This document shows, piece after piece, positions 50,694 through 59,264 of a stretch of 64,000 nucleotides of DNA (position 1 is its first letter; every line of letters starts with the position of its first letter). The notes beneath the pieces were generated by a model. The model saw only the letters and a list, made by a program, of their open reading frames with translations. It searched no databases and was not told the DNA's origin. The stretch covers positions 79,876-143,875 of the forward strand of contig NZ_RCZE01000014.1 of NCBI RefSeq assembly GCF_006438915.1, read 5' to 3'. This stretch comes from Pseudomonas arsenicoxydans (GTDB taxonomy: Bacteria; Pseudomonadota; Gammaproteobacteria; Pseudomonadales; Pseudomonadaceae). Both the position numbers and the translations under genes were made by a program.

Positions 50694-52613
50694 TCAGAAC
50701 AGATAACTGGCCTTGAGTCCGCCGCTGAAACCGTGGCTGTCCCCACCACCACTGGCACCGACTTCGGCACCCAGGCTCAGCGGGCCAAGATTGGCCATGA
50801 CGTTCACCCCGCCGGTGAACTGATCCCGGTTGTCGAAGGCCGCGCGCTGCTCGACGTCCAGCCCCAGGAGCTGTCCTTCGCTATAGATGTCATTATCGCC
50901 CAGCACATGCTCATAACCCACCTGGACACCCGGCACCAGTTGCCAAGCCCCCATGCCGACCGGGGCAAATGCCACATTGAGATTGGCCACCGCGCTGCGG
51001 CGGGTTTCCTGGGTACTGTCGACGTCGAGGGCCAGCTCGCTGCCTTTCTCCTGGAAGCCGGACACGTCCAAGTGACTGACGCGTACGCCGAGGCTCGGTT
51101 CGAGGATCATGTTGCTCACTGGCACACGATAGCCCACCGCGACCGTTGCACCGGAGAGCGTGCCGTGGCTATCGCCCTTGGCCGTGCCCAGTCCGCCACC
51201 GAGGTCGCGTTTGCTGTCGTAATCGAGCCAGCCGGCATTGGCCTTGCCTTCGACAAACAGACCGCGTTCCAGACCGTCGAATGCATAGCGGGCGCCACCG
51301 GTGAAAAAGGTCCAATCGGTATCCACCTCACCGCCCGCCCCGCCAACATTGCCTCGGCTGTACCCAAAACCCGCGTGGCCGCTGAGTTGTTCGGAGAAGC
51401 GCTGGGTCAGGCCGATCATCAAGCCTTGGCTGTGTTCGTTGCTGCTGGCGGCCTGGGACGAACCATCGGTGCCCAGATAGCCCGCCAGCGCCGTGCTCCA
51501 CAAGCGATATTGGCCGATCTTCAGGTCCGTGCCGCTGGCGAAGGGCGCGGCGGCCTGCTCGACCATCGCCCCTTGGCGCAGCAAATAGCTGGCCGCATCG
51601 GCGTGCACCTGACCACCGACGGTGGACTCGACACCGCCAAGGCTGCCGCCATCGATCGCCGATTGCAGGTAATAGTTGTATGCGCTGTAAGTGCCCGACA
51701 ACTTGCTGTTCTGCAGCTGTTGCAGCAACCCGGCACCCGCGGCGGCGTTGCCGACGAGACCGGCCTGGCCCGGCAGGCTGTTATAGAAAACCATCTTGCC
51801 GCGCAGCACGTAAATGGTTTCCTGGGACAGGCCAAGGCCTTGCTTGAGGTAGTTGTCCATGCTGCCGAATTGCGCAGTGACCTGATCCAGACTGGCCTGC
51901 AGGTAACTGGCTTCCACGCCAAGGAGTGGCGCATAGATCGCTGCCATTTCCGGCGGCATGTGCGCCAGCGTCGCCGCCACGCGCGCCGCGGTGTATTGGT
52001 TGGTGGCCAAGTAGTCGCTCATGATCGTGGCGCTGTCGACCCCGGCAATGCTCAGCAACACGGCGGCGGTCCAACCCGTCCGGTCCTTGCCGGCCGTGCA
52101 ATGGAACAACGCGGCACCGTCAACGCCGGCCAATTCATTAAACAGCGTAGTGAATTGACCGCGCACACCCGAATCACTGACGAATGACCGATTGATGCCC
52201 TTCATCATAGCGATGGCATCGGCGGCACTGTTTAGCGACCCCGTGGGGAGTGAACCGGATGGGCCAAGAATGTCGATGTTGGAATAGCGCGCACCGTTGG
52301 GCAAGGTGTCGGGCGTACCGGCGATTTCACTCGGGTTGCGCAAGTCGTACACGGACTTGATGCCGAGGCCGTTCAAGGTGGCCAGATCCGCCGCCGACGG
52401 GGTCAGCGCGTTGGAGCGATAGAAAACGCCACCCCGCATCGTGCCGTCATTGGCGGTGGAATACGCGGTGGTGGTGCCGGCGACATCGCGCAAGTTATCG
52501 ATGCTGCGCAAATGCGGGGTGTTGAGAAGGTCGAGGAGGTTCGTCTCGGCCGCCTGGACAGGGGCGATAGACAGGCTCAAAACGGACAGTGAACACAGAA
52601 GACGTGGAAACAC
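50694..52613 (-). CDS. Autotransporter with protein tyrosine phosphatase passenger
   Basis: 639 residues. The signal peptide is about 1-22. The passenger (about 23-360) is a tyrosine phosphatase-like domain: N-terminal LRDVAGTTT...GGVFYRSNAL...VYDLRNPSEI, then the P-loop HCTAGKDRTG (171-180) with Cys172 and Arg178 intact. From about 370 it becomes an autotransporter beta-barrel (SGHAGFGYSRGNVGGAGG, FTGGARYAFDGLERG) ending in ASYLF, with the C-terminal Phe needed for barrel assembly. It is therefore a phosphatase displayed on, or released from, the cell surface. The domain order is seen; the substrate is unknown. Confidence 0.9.
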   Translation of the reverse strand: MFPRLLCSLSVLSLSIAPVQAAETNLLDLLNTPHLRSIDNLRDVAGTTTAYSTANDGTMRGGVFYRSNALTPSAADLATLNGLGIKSVYDLRNPSEIAGTPDTLPNGARYSNIDILGPSGSLPTGSLNSAADAIAMMKGINRSFVSDSGVRGQFTTLFNELAGVDGAALFHCTAGKDRTGWTAAVLLSIAGVDSATIMSDYLATNQYTAARVAATLAHMPPEMAAIYAPLLGVEASYLQASLDQVTAQFGSMDNYLKQGLGLSQETIYVLRGKMVFYNSLPGQAGLVGNAAAGAGLLQQLQNSKLSGTYSAYNYYLQSAIDGGSLGGVESTVGGQVHADAASYLLRQGAMVEQAAAPFASGTDLKIGQYRLWSTALAGYLGTDGSSQAASSNEHSQGLMIGLTQRFSEQLSGHAGFGYSRGNVGGAGGEVDTDWTFFTGGARYAFDGLERGLFVEGKANAGWLDYDSKRDLGGGLGTAKGDSHGTLSGATVAVGYRVPVSNMILEPSLGVRVSHLDVSGFQEKGSELALDVDSTQETRRSAVANLNVAFAPVGMGAWQLVPGVQVGYEHVLGDNDIYSEGQLLGLDVEQRAAFDNRDQFTGGVNVMANLGPLSLGAEVGASGGGDSHGFSGGLKASYLF

Positions 52614-52750
52614 GGTACAGCCTCATTCATGCGCATTGGGCTGACCACTATCTGCATTGAAGGAATACCGAATATGACAGTTTGGCCACGGATGAAAATC
52701 GGTGCGCGATGGGTCCGGAAGGTGCGTTTTTGGTCTGTATTCCCCGACCT

Positions 52751-55336
52751 TTAAACGTTGCTGGCGCTGACTGCGCTGCCTCTGACACCTACCAACGCGT
52801 TAAACGCATTCACATCAAGCGGCCGGCTCAGGAAATAGCCTTGGCCTTCATCGCACGCCACCGCTTTCAACAAGCTCAGCTGTTCGGCACTTTCAATGCC
52901 CTCTGCCGTCACCGTGAGCGCCAACGCACGTCCCAGCCCCACGATCGCCTGAATAATGGCCCGGTCATCTTCGCTTTCATCCAGCCTGTTCAAGAAGCTG
53001 CGGTCTATTTTCAGGCCATCGAAAGGAAACGCGCGCAGGTAACTCAACGATGAATAGCCCGTTCCAAAGTCGTCCATGGAGATCCGCACGCCGAGGCGTT
53101 TCAGCGTACGCATTATCTCAAGTGCACCCGTGGCATCTTCGAGCATCACGCTTTCGGTAATTTCCAACTCGACCCGGGCAGGGTCGATTCCGGTGTCGTG
53201 CAGTGTTTTCTGAATGCGCTCGACCAGATTGCCTCGTTTGAATTCAGTAGATGACAGGTTGACGGAGACGAACAAATTCTCCGGCCACTTTGCGGCACAT
53301 CGGCATGCGGTCTGGATCACCCAGTTGCTCAGGAAAAGGATCAGCCCGGATTCCTCCGCGATGGGGATAAACGTATCGGGAGGGATTAAACCGCGCTCGG
53401 GATGCTGCCACCGGACCAGTGCTTCGGCACCGACCATCTGACCGTCAGAAATTCGATAGCGCGGCTGGAAATGCAGGCGCAACTCGCCGTGTTTGATGGC
53501 GAAACGCAGGTCGTTTTCCAGACGCCGGCGTTCAATGATTCTGGCGTTCATATCGCCTGCGTAAAAACGCCAGGTGTTACGCCCGCCCGTCTTCGCCTCG
53601 TACAACGCAATGTCCGCATAGCGCAGCAACTCGGTCGCTTCGCACGCGTCATTAGGCGCCATCGCGATGCCAATGCTGGCGCTGACAAACACTTCCTGCT
53701 GATCAATCTCTATGGGCCGCTCAACGGACTCGATCAGGCGATGACACAGGGTTTCGACTTCTTCCTGGGAACTCACGTCACTGAGGATCAGTACGAACTC
53801 GTCTCCCCCAACCCGGGCGACAAGGTCGCCGTGGCGCACGCAGTCAGCCAGGCGGCTCGACACTTCATTGAGCACCCGGTCACCGGCGGCATGCCCGAGC
53901 AAGTCATTGACCGGTTTAAAGCGATCAAGGTCCAGGCAAAGCATGACCAGAGGCTGTTCCACCGTCGGTAATGCCTTGAGTTTACCGTCAAGAAACTCTT
54001 GAAGACGGGTCCTGTTGGGTAACCCGGTGAGGGCATCATGCTGGGAAAGGAACTCGATGCGCCGACGGGCCTCGACTTCGTCCGTCACATCCGTTGCGGT
54101 GCCACGGAAACCTCCTCCCGTCATATCCCGGGCCGAAATACGCGTGATGCGTTCCCGCCCCTTGGCATCGACATAGCGACACTGGATGCTGATGTCCGGA
54201 CGACGGTTCGGAATGCTCAACCACTGGGTCAGCAAACCTAATTCGGTGGCCAGCAGATCATTGATCGGCGCACCGATCCAGGCGTCCCGGGAGAGTCCGG
54301 TGACATTTTCAAATCGATCGGACAAATAAGTGAAACGCCCGCTATCCCCTATTTCCCATACCCAGTCCGAGATGGCTTCAACGACGTCGCGAAAGCGCGC
54401 CTCGCTGATGCCGAGGGCATCCTGACTGTCCTGAAGCGAGGTGTAGCTGGCGTCCAGCGCAAGCGCATTGGCGGTGGTGCGACGCAAAATGGCCCAGGTC
54501 ATCAGGCATACCAATAACGCGGCAATGCCGATCAATGGCAATCCGACGCCTAATAACCTCAGACCTGGGCGGGACGGAGTCCAATACAGATTGCCGGCAG
54601 CACCGTTGTCCCCCAACGGCAAGAACGACGTTGCGTCAAGATCATCAGCCGTGGCGACATGCAGGGCCTCGACCCCAAAATCATTACCTAATAGCTGAAG
54701 CTTGGCGCTGTCGAGAATGTCGACGAAAATCAACACCGACGGCTGCCGGTCATCAGACACCACGGTCGGATCGGTGCCCGGCGTGATGGCGGCGGCCGCG
54801 ACCAGAGCGGGTTCGCCACCAATATTGATAAACGCGGTTGTCGGTTTTTCTGCTTCCGCGCCGGCACGTGCCTTTTCGAGCATCGGCGCGATGGCGTTCC
54901 CCAGCCACTCTGAAGCTTCAACGGATTTCAGTTCACCCTTGATCACCGAGTAAACCGTGCGATTGACGTCGTTGACGACAAACAGTCCCTGAAATCCAAA
55001 ATCGGTGTAAAGCGTTGGCCCGGCGTTTTGCCGTACATAGGCCCAATCCGGGTCTACTTGAGCATGCAGATGCTTGTAGGCATCACCCCAAAATGCGTAG
55101 TCCTTGACGACTGAGCGCTGCGACTTTTCCAGCGATTGCACAGCCTTCTTGGTGTAAAACGCACTTTCGACTTCCTCTGTCCGGTCTAAATCGTTTGCAA
55201 GATAAACCAGTGAATAGCTGGCCAGTAAAAACACACCGGCTAATAGACCGACAAACTTGATCAGTGATGTCCGTGCCAGCGACACGCTTGAACGATGAGA
55301 GAGGGAGTGGACGATAGAGGCGAGGCTATTGGGCAT
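52751..55336 (-). CDS. CHASE4-PAS-GGDEF-EAL cyclic di-GMP protein
   Basis: 861 residues. Membrane helices flank a periplasmic CHASE4 sensor (about 50-270: KSQRSVVKDYAFWGDAYKH). A PAS domain (about 315-430: RFRDVVEAISDWVWEIGDSG), a GGDEF domain (about 440-600, motif VGGDEFVLIL, intact) and an EAL domain (about 615-855, AEALVRWQHPERG, DDFGTGYSSLSYL, KIDRSF, TAEGIES) follow. Both catalytic motif sets look complete, so it could make or break cyclic di-GMP, and the PAS and CHASE4 parts would tune it. It is monocistronic; 137 bases separate it from the phosphatase autotransporter. Confidence 0.95.
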   Translation of the reverse strand: MPNSLASIVHSLSHRSSVSLARTSLIKFVGLLAGVFLLASYSLVYLANDLDRTEEVESAFYTKKAVQSLEKSQRSVVKDYAFWGDAYKHLHAQVDPDWAYVRQNAGPTLYTDFGFQGLFVVNDVNRTVYSVIKGELKSVEASEWLGNAIAPMLEKARAGAEAEKPTTAFINIGGEPALVAAAAITPGTDPTVVSDDRQPSVLIFVDILDSAKLQLLGNDFGVEALHVATADDLDATSFLPLGDNGAAGNLYWTPSRPGLRLLGVGLPLIGIAALLVCLMTWAILRRTTANALALDASYTSLQDSQDALGISEARFRDVVEAISDWVWEIGDSGRFTYLSDRFENVTGLSRDAWIGAPINDLLATELGLLTQWLSIPNRRPDISIQCRYVDAKGRERITRISARDMTGGGFRGTATDVTDEVEARRRIEFLSQHDALTGLPNRTRLQEFLDGKLKALPTVEQPLVMLCLDLDRFKPVNDLLGHAAGDRVLNEVSSRLADCVRHGDLVARVGGDEFVLILSDVSSQEEVETLCHRLIESVERPIEIDQQEVFVSASIGIAMAPNDACEATELLRYADIALYEAKTGGRNTWRFYAGDMNARIIERRRLENDLRFAIKHGELRLHFQPRYRISDGQMVGAEALVRWQHPERGLIPPDTFIPIAEESGLILFLSNWVIQTACRCAAKWPENLFVSVNLSSTEFKRGNLVERIQKTLHDTGIDPARVELEITESVMLEDATGALEIMRTLKRLGVRISMDDFGTGYSSLSYLRAFPFDGLKIDRSFLNRLDESEDDRAIIQAIVGLGRALALTVTAEGIESAEQLSLLKAVACDEGQGYFLSRPLDVNAFNALVGVRGSAVSASNV

Positions 55337-55599
55337 AATTTCCCGCTGGTCGTTGATGCAAGAGGGTTGTACACCACGTTATCGGCTGTATTGGCGAACT
55401 AATGAATTACCTGATTTTGCGCATAGCCGCTCACAGTGCTCTCGCAGAGGGTAGACGAGGAATCTGCCCACTACTCGGCACAAGACAGAAATTTATGCCG
55501 GATATGGGGGGATGCGATAAAGCTGCGGGGTCTTAACGGTTGCCGAGTGCGGCGCCTGAAGATCGGATTCAACGGGCGCCCAGTCCGAGGTTCAAATGA
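55337..55599. other. Intergenic gap before the glycine-rich gene
   Basis: About 260 bases between the start of the cyclic di-GMP gene and the stop of the glycine-rich gene. Nothing gene-like is seen on either strand. Confidence 0.5.
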
Positions 55600-56133
55600 T
55601 CAATGCATCTTCGGCGATACCGACGTCCCGACTTTGCTCAACCCTTTCGTGTTGTGATCTCCAGGAGTCGAAGTCGCAACAGCCCTGGCTTTGGCGACGC
55701 CGTGAGTGTCTTTGGAGTGAGCAATGCCGGAAGTCGCCGGGCCATGACCGCGATCACCATTGCGATCACTGCCGAAGTGGTTTCCGCTCTCACCATGATC
55801 GCGAACAGCTTTGCCGGCATGGTCACTGCTAAGCCCTTCGCCGCGCCCGTTACTGCTAATGCCGCCGGCGTGATCTGATCCGCTGTGGCCGCCGGCTGTG
55901 CCGCCGCCATGGCCACCGCCAACACCACCGCCACCTCCGTGACCGCCTCCATTACCACCACCACCACCACCACCACCACCACCACCACCACCACCACCAC
56001 CACCACCACCACCACCACCGTCCTTCGCATAAGCGGAGTTCATGATGGACAGATCAGCAGGAAGTAAAGGGGCGGCTGCAAGCATCAAGGCGCATGACAT
56101 TACAGCAACGAGACTCTTGTTTTTTAAAAGCAT
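55600..56133 (-). CDS. Secreted glycine/histidine-rich protein
   Basis: 177 residues from ATG 56133 (GGAAG 6 bases upstream). A signal peptide (LVAVMSCALMLAAAPLLPADL, ending near SAYA) is followed by KDG and a run of 22 consecutive Gly, then Gly/His-rich segments (NGGGHGGGGGVGGGHGGG, SGSDHAGG, DHGESGNHFGSDRNGDRGHG) and a basic C-terminus. It is likely an unstructured exported protein, possibly metal-binding because of the His. The glycine run is encoded by a trinucleotide repeat. The next gene upstream is a CigR-like secreted protein on the same strand. Confidence 0.75.
   Translation of the reverse strand: MLLKNKSLVAVMSCALMLAAAPLLPADLSIMNSAYAKDGGGGGGGGGGGGGGGGGGGGGGNGGGHGGGGGVGGGHGGGTAGGHSGSDHAGGISSNGRGEGLSSDHAGKAVRDHGESGNHFGSDRNGDRGHGPATSGIAHSKDTHGVAKARAVATSTPGDHNTKGLSKVGTSVSPKMH
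55954..56019. repeat. (ACC)22 trinucleotide microsatellite
   Basis: Twenty-two uninterrupted ACC units on the plus strand, read GGT on the coding strand, encoding 22 Gly just after the signal peptide of the Gly/His-rich protein. The length is a multiple of three, so slippage would change the number of Gly without breaking the frame. Confidence 0.97.
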
Positions 56134-56248
56134 GATTGCTTCCATAGGGTTGATATCACGTGTTTTAAGACGCGTCAGACCCCAGTCGGTTCAAGTCCCG
56201 CGATAGACGCAATGCATTTCCCGCGCTATTGAAAACAAGACTCAATCA

Positions 56249-56692
56249 CTAATCAAAAGCACCGTTGAGCACTTCGTAAATTAGCCCGGTTGCGAGTGCG
56301 ACCAATATCAAGTCCGTGCCAGCTTGTTGCCATTCATATCCATCGTAATGAGGCAGCCTGCCGACTAACCGACCGTCCAGTTTTTTGGCAATACCAGGTG
56401 GTAACGGTTTGCCTCGCGCAAGGTTCTTTTGAATGCCCGGTGGCAATGCAGGCCCAGCGTTCCAGTAGCCCGGATACCCGCCAATAATTCCCAGGACATT
56501 GCCGCGGTCAATACTTGGGCCGTTGTCCCAATCGCTGCCCTTGCCTTGGTTTCCATGGGCCTGGTTGTTGTGCGAATTTCCCTTGCCGTTCCCCTGGCCT
56601 TTTCCATTACCAGGGTCGGCTAATGCCGTTGTTGAGCCTACGATCAACGCAAGGCACGTAATGGCTGAAATAAATAAGCGAGATCTGATCAT
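56249..56692 (-). CDS. CigR/RcnB-like exported protein
   Basis: 147 residues with a signal peptide (LFISAITCLALIVGSTTALA). The region after it is rich in Gly/Asn/Lys (GNGKGQGNGKGNSHNN), followed by PALPPGIQKNLARGKPLPPGIAKKLDGRLVGRLPHYDGYEW, the RcnB/CigR-type motif, and a hydrophobic C-terminal helix (TDLILVALATGLIYEVLNG). CigR is an anti-virulence protein in Salmonella; the role in Pseudomonas is not known. It is 115 bases before the start of the Gly/His-rich gene, on the same strand. Confidence 0.85.
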   Translation of the reverse strand: MIRSRLFISAITCLALIVGSTTALADPGNGKGQGNGKGNSHNNQAHGNQGKGSDWDNGPSIDRGNVLGIIGGYPGYWNAGPALPPGIQKNLARGKPLPPGIAKKLDGRLVGRLPHYDGYEWQQAGTDLILVALATGLIYEVLNGAFD

Positions 56693-56846
56693 TGTGTCGT
56701 TCCTTCTTCATGGCAGGACGCTGTACTGAAATTTAGTTGTCCAATCCAACAAGTGTGCACATTTTCGTGTGGAAAACATCAGAAATACCATTAATGAGCT
56801 ATACCGGCTAATCACTCCCGCAGTTCTTCGACACAGGAGTTTGGCC

Positions 56847-57299
56847 ATGAAGTTCAGACCGTCACTGGCAGCGCTACTGGTCAGCGCAACGCTTTTCGGC
56901 TGCGCCACATCATCAGACAAAAGCGTAACTGTACCGTTGATTGCCACACGGCAAAACGCCGGTCAGATCGGCGATGTAACGCTGTCCAGCTATGACAATA
57001 AAACCGGACTCAGTTTCTTCATCAGCGGCGCGCCAGGCGGCGTCACCCTGCCCTTGCGCCTCTATACGTTCATTTATAAAGGCAGCTGCGAAAAACCTGG
57101 AGCAGTGGCCTACGCCATGAATGATCAGGTCAACACCGAACGCCAGCCAATACGCGGCTGGACGTTATCAAGGACCGCGCCTGTTGCCATGTCGGTGTTG
57201 CTGGCGGGTGGGTATTCCATTGTCGTGCGAACGGCATCGACTGATGGCAACGTTGATATTTTCTGTGGGGATATCAAGCAAGGTGCCAAGGCGAAGTAG
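56847..57299 (+). CDS. Probable lipoprotein
   Basis: 150 residues with a lipobox (LLVSATLFGC, lipidated Cys near residue 19). The rest reads VTLSSYDNKTGLSFFISGAPGGVTLPLRLYTFIYKGSCEKPG and RTASTDGNVDIFCGDI; a further Cys pair may bridge. I do not recognise the family. The start at 56847 has AGGAG 8 bases upstream. A remnant of another gene follows directly after its stop in the same frame. Confidence 0.82.
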   Translation: MKFRPSLAALLVSATLFGCATSSDKSVTVPLIATRQNAGQIGDVTLSSYDNKTGLSFFISGAPGGVTLPLRLYTFIYKGSCEKPGAVAYAMNDQVNTERQPIRGWTLSRTAPVAMSVLLAGGYSIVVRTASTDGNVDIFCGDIKQGAKAK

Positions 57300-57509
57300 C
57301 GGCGGCGTGACCAGCGTCAGGCACCTGACGCGCCGATTGTCGGCGTGTATTCGGCTTACGAGTCTGACGCCAGCGGCGCTTACGAGGTGACGGCGGGCGT
57401 GTCCGTCAGTACGCCGAACCCGGAATTCGAAAACGTCGAGATTCAGGCAGGCAAATACCTGGTTTTCGAGGCCCGCGGCCCCATGCCGTCTGCCGTTATT
57501 CAGGCCTGA
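57300..57509 (+). pseudogene. Remnant of GyrI-like/AraC-effector domain
   Basis: The frame reads QAPDAPIVGVYSAYESDASGAYEV, then AGVSVSTPNPEFENVEIQAG and KYLVFEARGPMPSAVIQA before a TGA at 57507-57509. This is the central part of a GyrI-like small-molecule-binding domain (the Y.Y.sd..G.Y.v..G and gG.Y.vf...Gp steps). There is no start codon; the frame opens just after the TAG of the lipoprotein gene, and the domain's C-terminal part is missing. It looks like a decayed copy or the scar of a deletion. Confidence 0.65.
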
Positions 57510-57605
57510 CGCAAGGCTTTTTCATTTCGACCACATGTTTTTCACGAAACGCTTACAGAACGGAGCGCAGATTGAACTGACAAATGGATTTGACCCCAAA
57601 CAGAG

Positions 57606-57629
57606 AGCCCGCCGAAGCGGGCTTTTTGT
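57606..57629. terminator. Intrinsic terminator
   Basis: Stem agcccgc/gcgggct with tetraloop cgaa and five T's. It lies downstream of the lipoprotein gene and its trailing remnant. Confidence 0.85.
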
Positions 57630-57674
57630 TGTTTATCGCCTCAACCTTACGCCTGACAGTAAACCTGCCAGTGC

Positions 57675-58067
57675 CTACTCCTCCAAGCGCCCCGTTTCCT
57701 CCCGATTGTGCTCATGGCGTCTCGTAAGCGGGAACGCCGGCAACCAGGACTCGCGACGCACGGTCCAGATTTCGTAGGTGGGCATCAGTTGGTCAGGGAC
57801 GTCCAGCGACCCCAGGTTCACTTCGACTTCGTCGCCCGAGCGGGCGAATACCGACGAGCCGCAGCGCGGACAGAAAAACCGCCCGGCGTAATCGCCTGTC
57901 TCGCCTTCGATCGTCACGGCCTCCTGAGGGAATATCGCGCAGGCGTTGAAAAGCGCCCCATGGTGCTTGCGGCAATCGAGACAGTGACAAAGGCCGACCC
58001 GGTAGGGGCGGCCCGAGGCCACAATCCTGACGTTGCCGCATAAGCAACCGCCGGTGAATCGATCCAT
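57675..58067 (-). CDS. GFA-domain (glutathione-dependent formaldehyde-activating-like) protein
   Basis: 130 residues of the Mss4/GFA fold. Zinc-binding Cys motifs are GGCLCGNV, CHCLDCRKHHG and FFCPRCGSSVF, and the order is typical. The original member condenses formaldehyde with glutathione; most family members have unknown substrates. Minus strand, preceded by a purine-rich stretch (AGGAGGTGCAGC) before ATG 58067. Confidence 0.92.
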   Translation of the reverse strand: MDRFTGGCLCGNVRIVASGRPYRVGLCHCLDCRKHHGALFNACAIFPQEAVTIEGETGDYAGRFFCPRCGSSVFARSGDEVEVNLGSLDVPDQLMPTYEIWTVRRESWLPAFPLTRRHEHNREETGRLEE

Positions 58068-58216
58068 GCTGCACCTCCTCTGAAATCACACCGCTGCAAG
58101 CGTGCTATGAAGATAGCAGCACGGAGCGACCCTCCCTCTTTCACTCAGGTGGCACAAAAGACGGCCCCACAAACGAGAACAATCAGCCCGTGTAGCAGGC
58201 CTTGTTTATTGGCAGC

Positions 58217-58250
58217 AAAAAAAAACCCCGCCACCGAATGCAGTGCGGGG
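58217..58250 (-). terminator. Intrinsic terminator (minus strand)
   Basis: On the minus strand GCGGGG-stem pairs (ccccgc 58226-58231, gcgggg 58245-58250), followed by nine T's. It ends the transcript of the small lipoprotein gene at 58313-58654. Confidence 0.85.
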
Positions 58251-58312
58251 TAAAAAATTGGTTGGTTGCGGCCAACCAAAGGAGCTCTGTAAAAAACGCT
58301 TTTGATCCGGAG

Positions 58313-58654
58313 TCAGATGCAATCCTGTGCGGCACGTTGAAAATTCGAAGGCAACAGGCTGGAAGCCAGCAAATGCCGCTCATAAATGAACACCTTGCCG
58401 CCGCTCCCGGCCTTGTAGGCTTCCAGCACATTGTCCGTCGAGACTTTGCTCGGCACCACGATCCTGTAGCTGCGCGACGTCTGCGAGACGGTCGGGTTCA
58501 ACGCACTGCCCTGCAATTTCGGTACGACACAGTCGGCGTATTGGGCCGGGGTCTTGCGTGTCTGCAAGGTCAGGGTTGGGTTATTCGGCGCGGAGGCACA
58601 ACCGGCGAGCAACACCGAGGCAATTGCCGTGGCTGATACGAATAAAGGGCGCAT
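58313..58654 (-). CDS. Small lipoprotein
   Basis: 113 residues with signal peptide and lipobox LLAGC (Cys near residue 19). The mature part has TPAQYADCVVPKLQGSALNPTVSQTSRSYRIVVPSKV and KVFIYERHLLASSLLPSNFQRAAQDCI, with a likely disulfide between two Cys. It resembles small uncharacterised Pseudomonas lipoproteins. It has its own terminator. Function unknown. Confidence 0.8.
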   Translation of the reverse strand: MRPLFVSATAIASVLLAGCASAPNNPTLTLQTRKTPAQYADCVVPKLQGSALNPTVSQTSRSYRIVVPSKVSTDNVLEAYKAGSGGKVFIYERHLLASSLLPSNFQRAAQDCI

Positions 58655-58812
58655 CGGTCTCTTCCTGAAAATAAAAGGTTCGGTTCATCACGCACATTTT
58701 TTTAGCCGCGTGTTCGATGGAGGCGATTTTCCGACTATTGTCGACAAAGAAGAACTTGCGTTTGGTAATGGTCACTATTACGTCTAGCAATAGTTGCGCG
58801 CCACGCAGATGG

Positions 58813-59094
58813 ATGCACACTCAATCACCACCAGAAAAGATTGATGAGGATCACGCCTTGAGAACTTTTGACCTGATCCGCGACGCGGTTTTGCCGGATT
58901 TCCGTGACCGGGTGGCCGAGTACCTGGTCCAGTACGAAACCGTGCTGATGAGCGAAACTACGAGTGACCCCGAACTCACGCGGGCCACCGCCCATCAGTT
59001 GCGCGGTTATTTGCGCGGGTTGAACACCACGCGGGTGCTGGGCATGGCGGATTGGGAGGAGCTGGATCGGCGGGTGGTGAATACGTGGCTTTAG
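58813..59094 (+). CDS. Hypothetical protein
   Basis: 93 residues from ATG 58813. The sequence RTFDLIRDAVLPDFRDRVAEYLVQYETVLM is helical; HQLRGYLRGLNTTRVLGMADWEELDRRVVNTWL follows. A TTG at 58858 with GAGG 8 bases upstream is an equally good start (79 residues). No signal peptide, no known family. Lies between the small lipoprotein and the nuclease gene. Confidence 0.6.
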   Translation: MHTQSPPEKIDEDHALRTFDLIRDAVLPDFRDRVAEYLVQYETVLMSETTSDPELTRATAHQLRGYLRGLNTTRVLGMADWEELDRRVVNTWL

Positions 59095-59264
59095 CGTCGG
59101 GCCAATGACAGGCTCGACCTCCCTAACTGCGCCAGGGCATTCGGGGAGCCGGTGAACATGACGCGCTACTTCCTTTAAAAGGACCGTGTTTGCACGCGCC
59201 GGGCAATCTGACGGTGCACCTTGAACAACAACACCTGGTCATTCAAAGCGCATTTGCTTAGGGG

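Noticed and set aside
50733..52187. 484-codon plus-strand ORF opposite the phosphatase autotransporter
   Set aside because: The minus-strand protein has signal peptide, P-loop and barrel end; the plus-strand reading has none and no ribosome site.
59095..59264. Possible C-terminal gene fragment ending HLVIQSAFA
   Set aside because: About 20 codons only; no start and no recognisable family.
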